Shown: positions 1-6,412 of the stretch, in pieces
Numbering within the stretch: position 1 is the first letter of the stretch
Layout: each line of letters opens with the position of its first letter
Virus record (IMG/VR): IMGVR_UViG_3300039136_000058
Coordinates: 1-24,258 of that record
Strand: one strand, 5' to 3'
DNA length: 24,258 nt
Source: a virus
Translations under genes and position numbers: made by a program
The notes under the pieces: generated by a model
Told to the model about the DNA's origin: nothing
What the model saw: only the letters and a program-made list of their open reading frames with translations
Databases searched by the model: none

Positions 1-2
1 AT

Positions 3-392
3 AACTCAGGACTGAAAGGACATGGCAAGGTTGTTCGTGCGAAAAGCAGAGAAGGTAGAGCGAATTTTGTTAAGATGTCAAAGAAGCACTTAAACGCTCA
101 TCCAGTTGAAATACTGGCAATACTTACCAAGCAGGCAATGGTAGATGAAGATTATTATCTAGCTCTAGCGGCTTGTAAAGAACTTGCACAATATACAGCA
201 CCGAAACTAAAAAGCGTAGACCATTCGCTTGGAGCAAAGGAAAGCATGAAACCAGTCCAAATAGTTCTCAATGGTGGGACTAATCAAGTTAATCTGTCAG
301 AAGTCCAAACCCTAGAAGATGACCTGAACGATTTTGGTGCAAGTGAAGAGCCGATTGCACCGAAAGAAGTCATAACCCTAAACGCTGATTAG
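3..392 (+). CDS. Terminase small subunit-like protein (5' partial)
   Basis: The reading frame is open from the window edge, so the gene very probably begins upstream. The first internal ATG (75) has no ribosome binding site, and the residues before it (GLKGHGKVVRAKSREG, basic) read like real N-terminal protein. The body has a short helical segment with the pattern HPVEILAILTKQA then ACKELAQYTAPKLKSVDHS. In many phage small terminases a similar 'AAKEL.QY..PKLKxVEHS' stretch follows a 'P.e.L..ia' helix. The tail after residue 60 of the ATG form is acidic and low in complexity. A small terminase would recognise phage DNA and recruit the large subunit for packaging, but no large terminase is visible here. 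The identification rests on pattern memory only; another DNA-binding protein is possible. Confidence 0.5.
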   Translation, partial: NSGLKGHGKVVRAKSREGRANFVKMSKKHLNAHPVEILAILTKQAMVDEDYYLALAACKELAQYTAPKLKSVDHSLGAKESMKPVQIVLNGGTNQVNLSEVQTLEDDLNDFGASEEPIAPKEVITLNAD

Positions 393-418
393 TCATTAAA
401 TTTTCTTATGTCAAAGCT

Positions 419-455
419 ATGCGTTAATAGTGATTATGCCAAATTATTGACGCAT
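419..455 (+). repeat. Hairpin just after the terminase-like gene
   Basis: ATGCGTTAATA (419-429) pairs with TATTGACGCAT (445-455), giving 11 bp with one G-U pair at RNA level and a 15-nt loop. It lies 27 bases after the stop codon at 392. There is no clean run of T after it, so it is at best a weak terminator or an mRNA 3'-end protecting hairpin. Confidence 0.45.
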
Positions 456-978
456 TCAACTCTTAATATCATTTCTAACTATCAACGCTAAGTTGTTGTT
501 TTCTTTACAGTTATCAAAAGTCAAGTTTTTTCTACCAGTACATTTGAATTTAACATAATGGAGGTTATGCGAACCTATTAATATCTGGTAAATCATTAGT
601 TCTGTTTATAGCTAGTAGTTTGACACTGATTGATTAAGGGGGGGGCTACCTCCTGAATCGAGTCGTAATACACAACCCAAAAAATCGACAACAGGGTTAG
701 CAAATTGACTACCTCACCTCACACGAACAACCCAAATCAAATTCTAGCACCCTACACGCTATTGAATTACCCACTACCCTTGTCATATATCATCTAAAAA
801 AAGATAACGCCTTGTACACGTATAGAATTGGCTATAATCAACATTTTCGTGTCGTATTCCAATCCATAGTTCACCATATCGAAAAAATTTGAGTAATTTT
901 CAAGCGAATTTGACTATCAAGCCCAATTGTCACTCCATTCTGCTCCAAGTTGCCTAGACTGCTCCCAAACAACCTAAA

Positions 979-1040
979 AAACATACGTAAACATACGCAA
1001 ATACACACAAATACACGTCAAATACACACAAATACACAAG
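979..1040. repeat. Left iteron cluster (six tandem units of 10-11 bp)
   Basis: Six head-to-tail units start at 979, 989, 999, 1009, 1020 and 1030. Two read AAACATACG(T/C) and four read AAATACAC followed by AC, GTC, AC or AAG. The spacing is one helical turn, so the A-runs are phased and the DNA is expected to bend. The CAAATACACA core differs by a single base from the reverse complement of the right-cluster repeat TGTGTATCTG. The two clusters are therefore inverted versions of one binding site. Confidence 0.85.
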
Positions 1041-1330
1041 ATGTGTATCTCCCGAAACGCTGATGGATAGGGGGCTGTAAGGGTAGAAAAACACAAAAAC
1101 ACAGCCCTAAAGACTAAATACTATTATTTATTAATAACTCGCTCTCTATATATCTCTATATAGCAAAAGAAGAAGACAGGACAAATTTCTTTCTAGCATA
1201 CACGTTCTATCTTAGGGTGTATATATTTTTTAAAAATAAAAGAATGGATATTAGATGGATATTTTTCTATGAATAATTTTTTTTCTATGGAGATAATTTT
1301 GAAAAATTAATAGACTGTCTTAAGGAAAAA

Positions 1331-1415
1331 TGTGTATCTGTGTATAAGTCATATAAATCAATGGGTTACGTGTGTATCTGACTGTGTATCTGATGTGTAT
1401 CTGACTGTGTATCTG
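1331..1415. repeat. Right iteron cluster (five copies of TGTGTATCTG)
   Basis: Perfect copies of TGTGTATCTG sit at 1331-1340, 1371-1380, 1383-1392, 1394-1403 and 1406-1415. The last four are spaced 12, 11 and 12 bp apart, close to one helical turn. A nine-of-ten copy, in the same orientation, lies next to the left cluster at 1042-1051. The sequence TGTGTATAA (1339-1347), overlapping the first copy, is a match to the DnaA box consensus TTATNCACA on the minus strand. Confidence 0.88.
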
Positions 1416-1434
1416 CCCCGTAGAATGGGGTTTT
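1416..1434 (+). terminator. Weak rightward terminator-like hairpin
   Basis: CCCC (1416-1419), a 7-nt loop and GGGG (1427-1430) are followed directly by TTTT (1431-1434). The stem is only 4 bp but all G-C. It abuts the last iteron and would stop any rightward transcription leaving the origin region. A GTTC-GTAA-GAAC mini-hairpin follows at 1442-1453. Confidence 0.3.
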
Positions 1435-1526
1435 GAGAGGGGTTCGTAAGAACTTGAATCCAATATAAAACAGCTAAAAAATAATTGCAAGCCCCTTTGT
1501 TAAAATTAATTTTTTAATAACTTTAT

Positions 1527-1587
1527 AATAAAACTTATGACCTCATAAATAAAACTTTCACTAATTAAGTTTATTACGAGTCATAAG
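1527..1587 (-). terminator. Leftward terminator-like hairpin after the primase gene
   Basis: CTTATGAC (1534-1541) and GTCATAAG (1580-1587) are perfect complements. Inside them AATAAAACTT (1548-1557) pairs with AAGTTTATT (1567-1575) with one bulged base. Read leftward, the structure is followed by a T-rich stretch (TTTTATTAT), and it begins 16 bp beyond the primase stop codon at 1603. This fits a terminator of the repressor-primase transcript that also shields the origin. The stem is A+T-rich, so efficiency is uncertain. Confidence 0.45.
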
Positions 1588-1602
1588 CATTGTTAATACT
1601 AG

Positions 1603-3855
1603 CTAAACAACAAAATACCTCAAAGTGGCTTTGTTGTTCTTGGAGACTGTTTTATCTTCCTTAATGATTTCTCTTGTCACCATTTCTGCTAGCAACTTGG
1701 TACATTCATCTTTTGACATACGCATACGATTGCGGATTTTGCCGAATGTAGCTCCATCATCACCAATGATTGCAATGGCTCTGGCTAACTTGTCTCGTCC
1801 ACCGCTACCTGCACCTTCCTTGTCGTTGGAGACAACTTTAATGGTCTTAATCTTGATGTCACGTAATACAAAAGCGTATGCCCATGTAATATGTTCCTCT
1901 GTGCGGATACCTTCCCCACTGGCTAAGATTAGCGAAAGTTTCAGTACTTGCTCGTAACCACGCCTTACTAAAGACTCATAACCATTGGTATTGGCGTAAG
2001 TCTCGGCTTGATTCCAGAATTCGTCACTGATTCTGTCTAACAACTCTAAGCCGCCTTTGGTTGTCTCGATAACAGTCCTGTTAGTTACTCTGTCTCCATC
2101 TTTAACGTCAACTGCGAGTTTGCGTAGACGTACAGCCAAACCAAGTGGTACAGGATGGACGTTACGGTGCTTGTTGATACGAGGATTGGTGTCTTCCTCG
2201 ATAAACATGAATGCTCTAGCGATAAAACCGTTAGTCGCTTGCTCAAAGTCGATAAGTTCGTCAAACACTGTTGGTGTGGTGAATCCTATTAAAGATAAGA
2301 ATGGATTAACTAAGCCAGACGATAACATTTCTATGTTTTTTTTAATTGATTCTGCTGTGCTAGTGTTTCCATCGTCCTCATAGGACTTCATCACTGCTAA
2401 CAACTGCTTGGTGACTTCCTTTTTAACGTCTCCACCTAAATGGAGTTTACCATTCGCTTTTGAGTAAATCGACATAATGGTACTGATAACACCTTCCAAA
2501 TACGATGCTCCAGAGCCTTTAGCGTTGACGATTTTAGACAGTAAGTAACCGAATTCGTCCACAGAGTAGATGTTTGCTTGTTGACTGCATAGGTTGCGGA
2601 TAAGTTCTTGTTCTGACTTGATGTTACCTAGTATGTTTTTATGCATACCACCTGCTTCCATGACATCACTGACAGACTGCAAAATGGATTCCTTACCTGT
2701 TGACGAGCCTGCAACACCGAAAGCAAGTATGTTAGTGCTAGAATTTAAGTGGTCTGTATAACGTAACCCACATAATGAACCGACTGACATAAGTGCCGCA
2801 CCGACCGCTAGGCGTTCTCTTGGATAAAGTGATTGTTGGTTAATCCAATCCGTGACTTCCCCGACAATACCGCATGGCTTGTTTAAGTCCACGTATGATG
2901 TGTCTATCACTCCTGTGCCACCTGCACCACTGTCGTTTTCTCCGCCCACCCCAACAATAGGCGTGTCTTCTATGTACTCGAAGGTGACAGGTGGTAAGTA
3001 ACCGTTGTTTTCAGCATGGTAGATAAGTGTTCCTAAGCCTACAACAGACTGAGACTTGCCGAATGAATGCCATTTACGTGCTTTAGCGTCATAACCATCG
3101 TATTTATCAGACTGTGAACACCATTTATCCCAGATTTCTAAGCCACCACCATGTAATGACTCGTGGATAGCCATACCTATCTCAATCATGGATTCGTATT
3201 CGTCTGCAAGTGCTACTGGAACGTACTCTAGGAGTTTTTCGACTTCCTGCTCATCAATGTCATACGTCTTACCGTTGAATTCTTTACGAATCTTGCCTTT
3301 CCGTTCTAATAGAGCTAATAATTTAGGTGGAATGTCACATTTTGGTGCAGACAAGCTTCCTTTCTCTAATTGATATGTATTACCACTTGCATGACTTGAA
3401 CCTAAACCTACAACAAACCCACTTGATTTAAAGTCGATACCTGCGTAGTCTTGCAACTTACCTAGATAAGATTTTTCCTCGTCTGCTTTGAAATAGATAT
3501 GCCTACCACCACCACCTGTACGAACTACGAGCGATGACTCTTCCTCAAAGTCTATACCTGTATCTTTTACAAGCCTAGCGTAGGATTCGTCTCCACCGTT
3601 ACGTGGGTCAATGTCAATAATCAAGCTTCCTTTACATAGTACGCCAAATCCAGTTTCAAACTGACCGATATCTAACATAACTTGGAGCTGTTCTTCTGAC
3701 CAATCTGGTGTGTATTGCCAGTTTGACGATAATGGGTGTTTGTAAGTGGCTTTACATTCCATGTTTCCACAACCACAGAATCCACATACTGTTTTATGCA
3801 ATGGAAATACTTTATAGCCTGCTTTAATATAATCTCTAATGTTTTGTTCAATCAT
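1603..3855 (-). CDS. PrimPol-type primase fused to a DUF3987-like helicase/ATPase
   Basis: Probable replicative primase-helicase of 750 residues. Positions count from the ATG at 3855. The N-terminus has a cysteine cluster (CGFCGCG then C34) and then a bifunctional primase/polymerase fold, with the catalytic DID at 81-83 and the GGGGRHIYF motif at 114-122. A helical PriCT-like segment follows (about 200-285). The C-terminal half is an ATPase of the DUF3987 kind, with Walker A GVAGSSTGKES (380-390) and Walker B YSVDE (430-434). A winged-helix-like tail ends at RYFVV. It would unwind DNA and lay primers at the fork. The ATG is preferred over an in-frame GTG four codons upstream (3867) because GGTGA lies at a good distance before it. 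The ATG overlaps the stop of the repressor gene, so the two are translationally coupled. The leftward direction is opposite to all other replication genes here. Confidence 0.85.
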   Translation of the reverse strand: MIEQNIRDYIKAGYKVFPLHKTVCGFCGCGNMECKATYKHPLSSNWQYTPDWSEEQLQVMLDIGQFETGFGVLCKGSLIIDIDPRNGGDESYARLVKDTGIDFEEESSLVVRTGGGGRHIYFKADEEKSYLGKLQDYAGIDFKSSGFVVGLGSSHASGNTYQLEKGSLSAPKCDIPPKLLALLERKGKIRKEFNGKTYDIDEQEVEKLLEYVPVALADEYESMIEIGMAIHESLHGGGLEIWDKWCSQSDKYDGYDAKARKWHSFGKSQSVVGLGTLIYHAENNGYLPPVTFEYIEDTPIVGVGGENDSGAGGTGVIDTSYVDLNKPCGIVGEVTDWINQQSLYPRERLAVGAALMSVGSLCGLRYTDHLNSSTNILAFGVAGSSTGKESILQSVSDVMEAGGMHKNILGNIKSEQELIRNLCSQQANIYSVDEFGYLLSKIVNAKGSGASYLEGVISTIMSIYSKANGKLHLGGDVKKEVTKQLLAVMKSYEDDGNTSTAESIKKNIEMLSSGLVNPFLSLIGFTTPTVFDELIDFEQATNGFIARAFMFIEEDTNPRINKHRNVHPVPLGLAVRLRKLAVDVKDGDRVTNRTVIETTKGGLELLDRISDEFWNQAETYANTNGYESLVRRGYEQVLKLSLILASGEGIRTEEHITWAYAFVLRDIKIKTIKVVSNDKEGAGSGGRDKLARAIAIIGDDGATFGKIRNRMRMSKDECTKLLAEMVTREIIKEDKTVSKNNKATLRYFVV

Positions 3856-4102
3856 TTTTATTTTCACCCATTGTCAACCATGACACGTCTGGTCTTAAAT
3901 CATGTTTTTTAAACTTACCTTTGGTAACTGACTCTACTTTTGCCGCCATTTTTTTAGATATACGTCCACGAATCTGCCAGTTATTAACTACTTGTTGTGT
4001 AATGCCTAGTTGTACCGCCATAGTAGCTTTACTGCCATAATAGGCTAATAGCTTGTTAAACTCTTTCCTCATATCTACTTTAAGCTGTTCCTTTATGCTC
4101 AT
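3848..4102 (-). CDS. Cro/YdaS-like helix-turn-helix repressor
   Basis: A protein of 84 residues with one helix-turn-helix. Residues of about 17-50 fit the YdaS/Cro pattern: KLLAYYGSKATMAVQLGITQ, with QQVVNNWQIRG as the recognition helix. They are followed by the ending 'GKFKKHDLRPDVSWL', typical of YdaS-type antitoxin/Cro proteins. It is the first gene of the leftward transcript and overlaps the primase gene by a few bases. It sits beside two divergent promoters, the usual place for a Cro-type switch protein that represses its own promoter and perhaps the rightward early promoter. No CI-like partner or integrase is in the window, so it may be the remnant or one half of a lysogeny switch, or simply an early-gene regulator. 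Confidence 0.75.
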   Translation of the reverse strand: MSIKEQLKVDMRKEFNKLLAYYGSKATMAVQLGITQQVVNNWQIRGRISKKMAAKVESVTKGKFKKHDLRPDVSWLTMGENKND

Positions 4103-4159
4103 TATGTATATACCTGTATGTATGTTAAAATGTTTATATTTTTGTTTACAACGAAAGTC

Positions 4160-4187
4160 ATTATATATATAAAAGAGTCTTTAGCAA
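4160..4187 (-). promoter_or_regulatory. Leftward sigma70-type promoter of the repressor-primase operon
   Basis: On the minus strand TTGCTA (4187-4182) is followed after 16 bp by a perfect TATAAT (4165-4160). Predicted transcription starts near 4153 and leaves a leader of about 50 nt. That leader contains the palindrome GTATATAC (4106-4113) within a run of TGTAT-like repeats (about 4105-4122), a candidate operator for the repressor. Confidence 0.6.
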
Positions 4188-4219
4188 TATTCCTAGCGAC
4201 AAAAATACAAATAAAAAAT

Positions 4220-4241
4220 AAAACCAAAATAAAACCAAAAT
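4220..4241 (+). repeat. 11-bp tandem repeat upstream of the rightward early promoter
   Basis: AAAACCAAAAT occurs twice head-to-tail (4220-4230, 4231-4241), ending five bases before the -35 box at 4246. The unit is one helical turn long. It could be an UP element that contacts RNA polymerase alpha subunits or a regulator site. Confidence 0.6.
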
Positions 4242-4245
4242 AAGT

Positions 4246-4274
4246 TTGACAATCGTTTTTCTACGCAATAGAAT
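4246..4274 (+). promoter_or_regulatory. Strong sigma70-type early promoter of the replication operon
   Basis: TTGACA (4246-4251), a 17-bp spacer and TAGAAT (4269-4274) make a near-consensus promoter. The start is predicted near 4281, about 60 nt before the Sak4-like gene. The spacer contains GTTTTTCTACG (4255-4265), an 11-mer repeated exactly at 9516-9526 in the late leader. It lies about 60 bp from, and diverges from, the leftward promoter, so a repressor bound between them could control both. Confidence 0.8.
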
Positions 4275-4339
4275 ACATTCCAAGCATTAACGAAAACCAT
4301 TTCATAAATGCAATACTCATAACCCTCAAGGAGCATAAA

Positions 4340-5107
4340 ATGAGTTTATTAAATTCAATTAAGAAGCCAGTAGATAGACCAGTCATGGTGACAATCTGTG
4401 GTGAAGCAGGTTCAGCTAAGACTAGCTTGTCTGCAACCTTTCCAAATCCCATCTTTATTCGTACAGAAGATGGGCTTCAATCAATCCCAGAAAAAAACCG
4501 CCCAGATGCGTTCCCCGTTGCTAAGACAACCGATGAAGTTGTTGACCAAATTCGTGCATTGGCAAAAGAAGAACATGAGTACAAGACACTTGTTATTGAC
4601 TCAGTAACAGCGTTAGAGCGAATGATTATTGATGAAATCGTAGCAGGCGATAAAAATAAACCAAAATCAATTAACCAAGCGTTAGGAGGTTATGGGGCAG
4701 GACTTATGGCTGTTGCCGCTGAACATCAAAAGGTTCGTAAAGCGTGTGGTTTTCTAAATGAGAACAAAGGTATGAACGTGGTGTTTATCGCTCACGCTGA
4801 TACAGAGACAATTGAACTGCCAGACATGGACGCATACACACGTTATACGTTACGACTTGGTAAACGTAGTATTGCCCCATATACGGACGATGTAGATGTT
4901 GTGGGTTATCTGAAACTGCAATCGTTTGCAATCGGCAGTGGAGATAAGAAGAAAGCGGTGTCAGATGGTACAAGAGTTCTAGTTACTTATGCTACTGCAT
5001 CTAACGTATCTAAAAACCGATACGGCATTGAAGAAGATATTGTATTTGAAAAAGGTAAGAATCCTCTTGCCGCATTTATTCCAACACTAAAAACAACTAA
5101 TAAATAA
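4340..5107 (+). CDS. Sak4-like/AAA_24 RecA-fold ATPase (recombinase)
   Basis: A protein of 255 residues with a RecA-type core. Walker A is GEAGSAKTS (21-29) and Walker B is TLVIDS (83-88). Phage proteins of this AAA_24 type next to DUF669 proteins are single-strand annealing ATPases (Sak4 group) that work with a phage SSB in recombination-dependent replication and repair. The glycine normally before the P-loop lysine is alanine, a variant also known in MCM helicases. The start follows a strong AAGGAG site. It is the first gene after the near-consensus promoter, and the DUF669 gene follows after 11 bp, supporting joint function. The assignment rests on the motifs, the length and the neighbours. 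Confidence 0.8.
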   Translation: MSLLNSIKKPVDRPVMVTICGEAGSAKTSLSATFPNPIFIRTEDGLQSIPEKNRPDAFPVAKTTDEVVDQIRALAKEEHEYKTLVIDSVTALERMIIDEIVAGDKNKPKSINQALGGYGAGLMAVAAEHQKVRKACGFLNENKGMNVVFIAHADTETIELPDMDAYTRYTLRLGKRSIAPYTDDVDVVGYLKLQSFAIGSGDKKKAVSDGTRVLVTYATASNVSKNRYGIEEDIVFEKGKNPLAAFIPTLKTTNK

Positions 5108-5118
5108 GGAGACAGATT

Positions 5119-5604
5119 ATGTCACTATGGAATTTTGAAGAAAAGCCAACAGAAAAAGCAACGGGTAGTTTTGAATCAGGCGGAGGTTCGTTTGAACCAA
5201 TTCCAAGCGGAACTCAGCTAAAGGCTATTATTGATGAAGCAAAGTATGACAGTTATGAAGGTGAAAGTTACATTTCTTTACGTTGGGTTGTTATTGATGG
5301 TGAGTTCGCTAACCGTAATATCTTCCAAAAGTTAAAAGTGTTTAGCGAAGATGGTAAAAAACGTGATAAAGCACTTAATATGCTGTTGGCTATTGATGCT
5401 AATGCAGGTGGTGGATTGTCTAAGCTTAAAGAACCTACCGATATGGACTTAATGAAGAATCTTATTAGTAAACCTATGGCTATCAAGGTTGAAGTATGGG
5501 AAATGAACGACAAGTCTGGTAACTGGGTAAGTGCTGTTGCTCCAACAGGTGCGGAAACAAAATCACCTGCTTATTTAGATGATAATGACGATGTACCATT
5601 TTAG
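5119..5604 (+). CDS. DUF669 single-stranded DNA-binding-like protein
   Basis: A protein of 161 residues matching the phage DUF669 pattern: an N-terminal WNFEE start, a Gly/Ser linker, then an OB-fold-like part with 'LRWVVIDGEFANRNIFQKLKV' near the middle. It ends in DDNDDVPF. This acidic tail with a terminal Pro-Phe is nearly the same as the C-terminal peptide of bacterial SSB (DDDIPF) that docks repair and replication proteins. The likely role is to coat single-stranded phage DNA and recruit the upstream ATPase, the YqaJ nuclease or host factors. AAGGAG precedes the ATG. The gene lies directly behind the Sak4-like gene and is closed by a hairpin at 5630-5652. Confidence 0.8.
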   Translation: MSLWNFEEKPTEKATGSFESGGGSFEPIPSGTQLKAIIDEAKYDSYEGESYISLRWVVIDGEFANRNIFQKLKVFSEDGKKRDKALNMLLAIDANAGGGLSKLKEPTDMDLMKNLISKPMAIKVEVWEMNDKSGNWVSAVAPTGAETKSPAYLDDNDDVPF

Positions 5605-5629
5605 AGTTTGTCGATAAATAATAACAACC

Positions 5630-5652
5630 AAACCCTGTGTAATGCAGGGTTT
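5630..5652 (+). terminator. Hairpin after the DUF669 gene
   Basis: AAACCCTG (5630-5637) and CAGGGTTT (5645-5652) form a perfect 8-bp stem with a 7-nt loop. Only a short T-run, shared with the stem, follows. It probably acts as a partial terminator or processing site that lowers expression of the genes downstream relative to the ATPase and SSB. Confidence 0.5.
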
Positions 5653-5724
5653 AATGTATATATAAAGGTGCGTCCTGATTAACTTAAAAATAATTGGCTT
5701 AGTAAAGCTTAAGGAAGTTTTAGA

Positions 5725-6024
5725 ATGAATTTTGAAGATGCGAGACCGCTTGCTACGTTTCCACGGAAAGAGCGAGAGATTTTAAAGCAATTTCAACCAA
5801 GTGAAAATGGTACTGACTGTACGTTTGAGAAGCTACCTAAACACGCTCAAGAGGTTGCATTAGAGCTAATGGCAACTGCAAAGTGCGGTAACGAATTGGT
5901 ACGAATGTTAGACTCAGACCTAGATTTCAGGTATGAGATTGGATGTGAAGATATGGATATCTATCCACCAGAAGTTGATGCTGTTATGCGTTATTACAGG
6001 TATAGAGAGGATTCCTATGCCTAA
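5725..6024 (+). CDS. Hypothetical protein (99 aa) in the recombination operon
   Basis: I do not recognise this protein. It is mixed in charge and net acidic, mostly helical in appearance, with several aromatic residues near the C-terminus (MRYYRYRED). There is no signal peptide, membrane segment or metal-binding cluster; its two central cysteines are far apart. AAGGAAG lies before the ATG. It overlaps the next gene by 8 bases, so translation is coupled. The position between the SSB-like gene and the YqaJ nuclease suggests a role in replication or recombination, which is inference only. Confidence 0.7.
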   Translation: MNFEDARPLATFPRKEREILKQFQPSENGTDCTFEKLPKHAQEVALELMATAKCGNELVRMLDSDLDFRYEIGCEDMDIYPPEVDAVMRYYRYREDSYA

Positions 6025-6409
6025 TAAAAAAGAACCAATATTTAAACGCACAAAAGATGGACGTGCTGTTATTAAGTTTTTAGGTGAAGCCAAAGGCAGA
6101 GTTGTTTTAACTACGACAGATAAGCTAGAGACAGGACAATTACTTGCGTATATCCCAAGGTATACAGACACAGAATGGTGGGACGATGTTGTATATAACA
6201 AGTCACGAAAACTTTTCGATGGAAAACTAATCTGGTGTTTTGAGAGTAAAAACGACCTAGTTGGTGTGGCTAAGTTCTATGACGCAGTTAATAATTGTAC
6301 GTTTGATGAAGAAGGAAAGCGTGGTGGTAGTAGGTTTAAATACTATGACTCGTACGATGGAAAGATGCCTGCTTGGGCTTTAAAGGCATACCCACAATTG
6401 GAGATATAA
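6017..6409 (+). CDS. Hypothetical protein (130 aa) before the YqaJ nuclease
   Basis: Unrecognised protein of 130 residues. The start at 6017 is chosen because AGAGAGG precedes it and it overlaps the upstream stop codon (ATGCCTAA). An earlier in-frame ATG (5933) lies inside the previous gene and has no such site. The protein is basic at its N-terminus (PNKKEPIFKRTKDGR). It has a beta-rich middle, a WWDD segment, and a C-terminal YYDSYDGKMPAWALKAYPQ stretch. No catalytic motif is evident. The gene ends 3 bp before the YqaJ start, so the two are in one tight operon and probably in the same process. Confidence 0.7.
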   Translation: MPNKKEPIFKRTKDGRAVIKFLGEAKGRVVLTTTDKLETGQLLAYIPRYTDTEWWDDVVYNKSRKLFDGKLIWCFESKNDLVGVAKFYDAVNNCTFDEEGKRGGSRFKYYDSYDGKMPAWALKAYPQLEI

Positions 6410-6412
6410 CAA

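Larger units (their letters stand above)
979..1415. other. Candidate phage origin of replication
   Basis: The segment has the parts expected of an iteron-type origin. Two clusters of the same roughly 10-bp site face each other. Between them lie about 220 bp of very A+T-rich DNA (about 1110-1330) suited to unwinding, with T-runs at 1228-1233 and 1277-1284 and a CTATATA/TATATAG inverted repeat (1146-1163). There is one DnaA-box match (1339-1347). By eye, C exceeds G on the plus strand left of the core (about 4 G and 22 C in 721-780), and G exceeds C on the right (about 14 G and 5 C in 1321-1380), as expected where replication diverges. The primase-helicase gene ends 190 bp away. The initiator protein is not identified. 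A packaging or regulatory site is the main alternative. Confidence 0.6.
393..1602. other. Gene-free region between convergent genes, containing the putative origin
   Basis: No credible coding frame lies in this 1.2-kb stretch on either strand. It separates the rightward terminase-like gene from the 3' end of the leftward primase gene. From left to right it holds a hairpin (419-455), a run of eight G (638-645) followed by CTACCTCCTG, a C-rich/G-poor stretch (about 660-1040), six 10-bp repeats (979-1040), an inverted repeat GGGCTGT/ACAGCCC (1072-1078/1101-1107), a very A+T-rich core, five copies of TGTGTATCTG (1331-1415), a small hairpin (1416-1434), and a long imperfect hairpin just beyond the primase gene (1534-1587). 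Confidence 0.8.

Noticed and set aside
75-77. ATG at 75 as the true start of the terminase-like gene
   Set aside because: There is no ribosome binding site, and the frame continues open to the window edge with protein-like basic residues.
812-838. Promoter-like TTGTAC and TATAAT facing the putative origin
   Set aside because: The -10 is perfect but the spacing is only 15 bp and no gene follows. A transcript priming or regulating the origin cannot be excluded, but it is not supported enough to list.
979-1040. Short direct repeats considered as a CRISPR array
   Set aside because: Units are only 10-11 bp and directly adjacent, without spacers of constant length, and there are no cas genes. They fit iterons.
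5933-6016. Upstream in-frame start for the 130-residue protein
   Set aside because: It lies inside the preceding gene without a ribosome binding site. The 6017 start has AGAGAGG and overlaps the stop, as usual in this operon.
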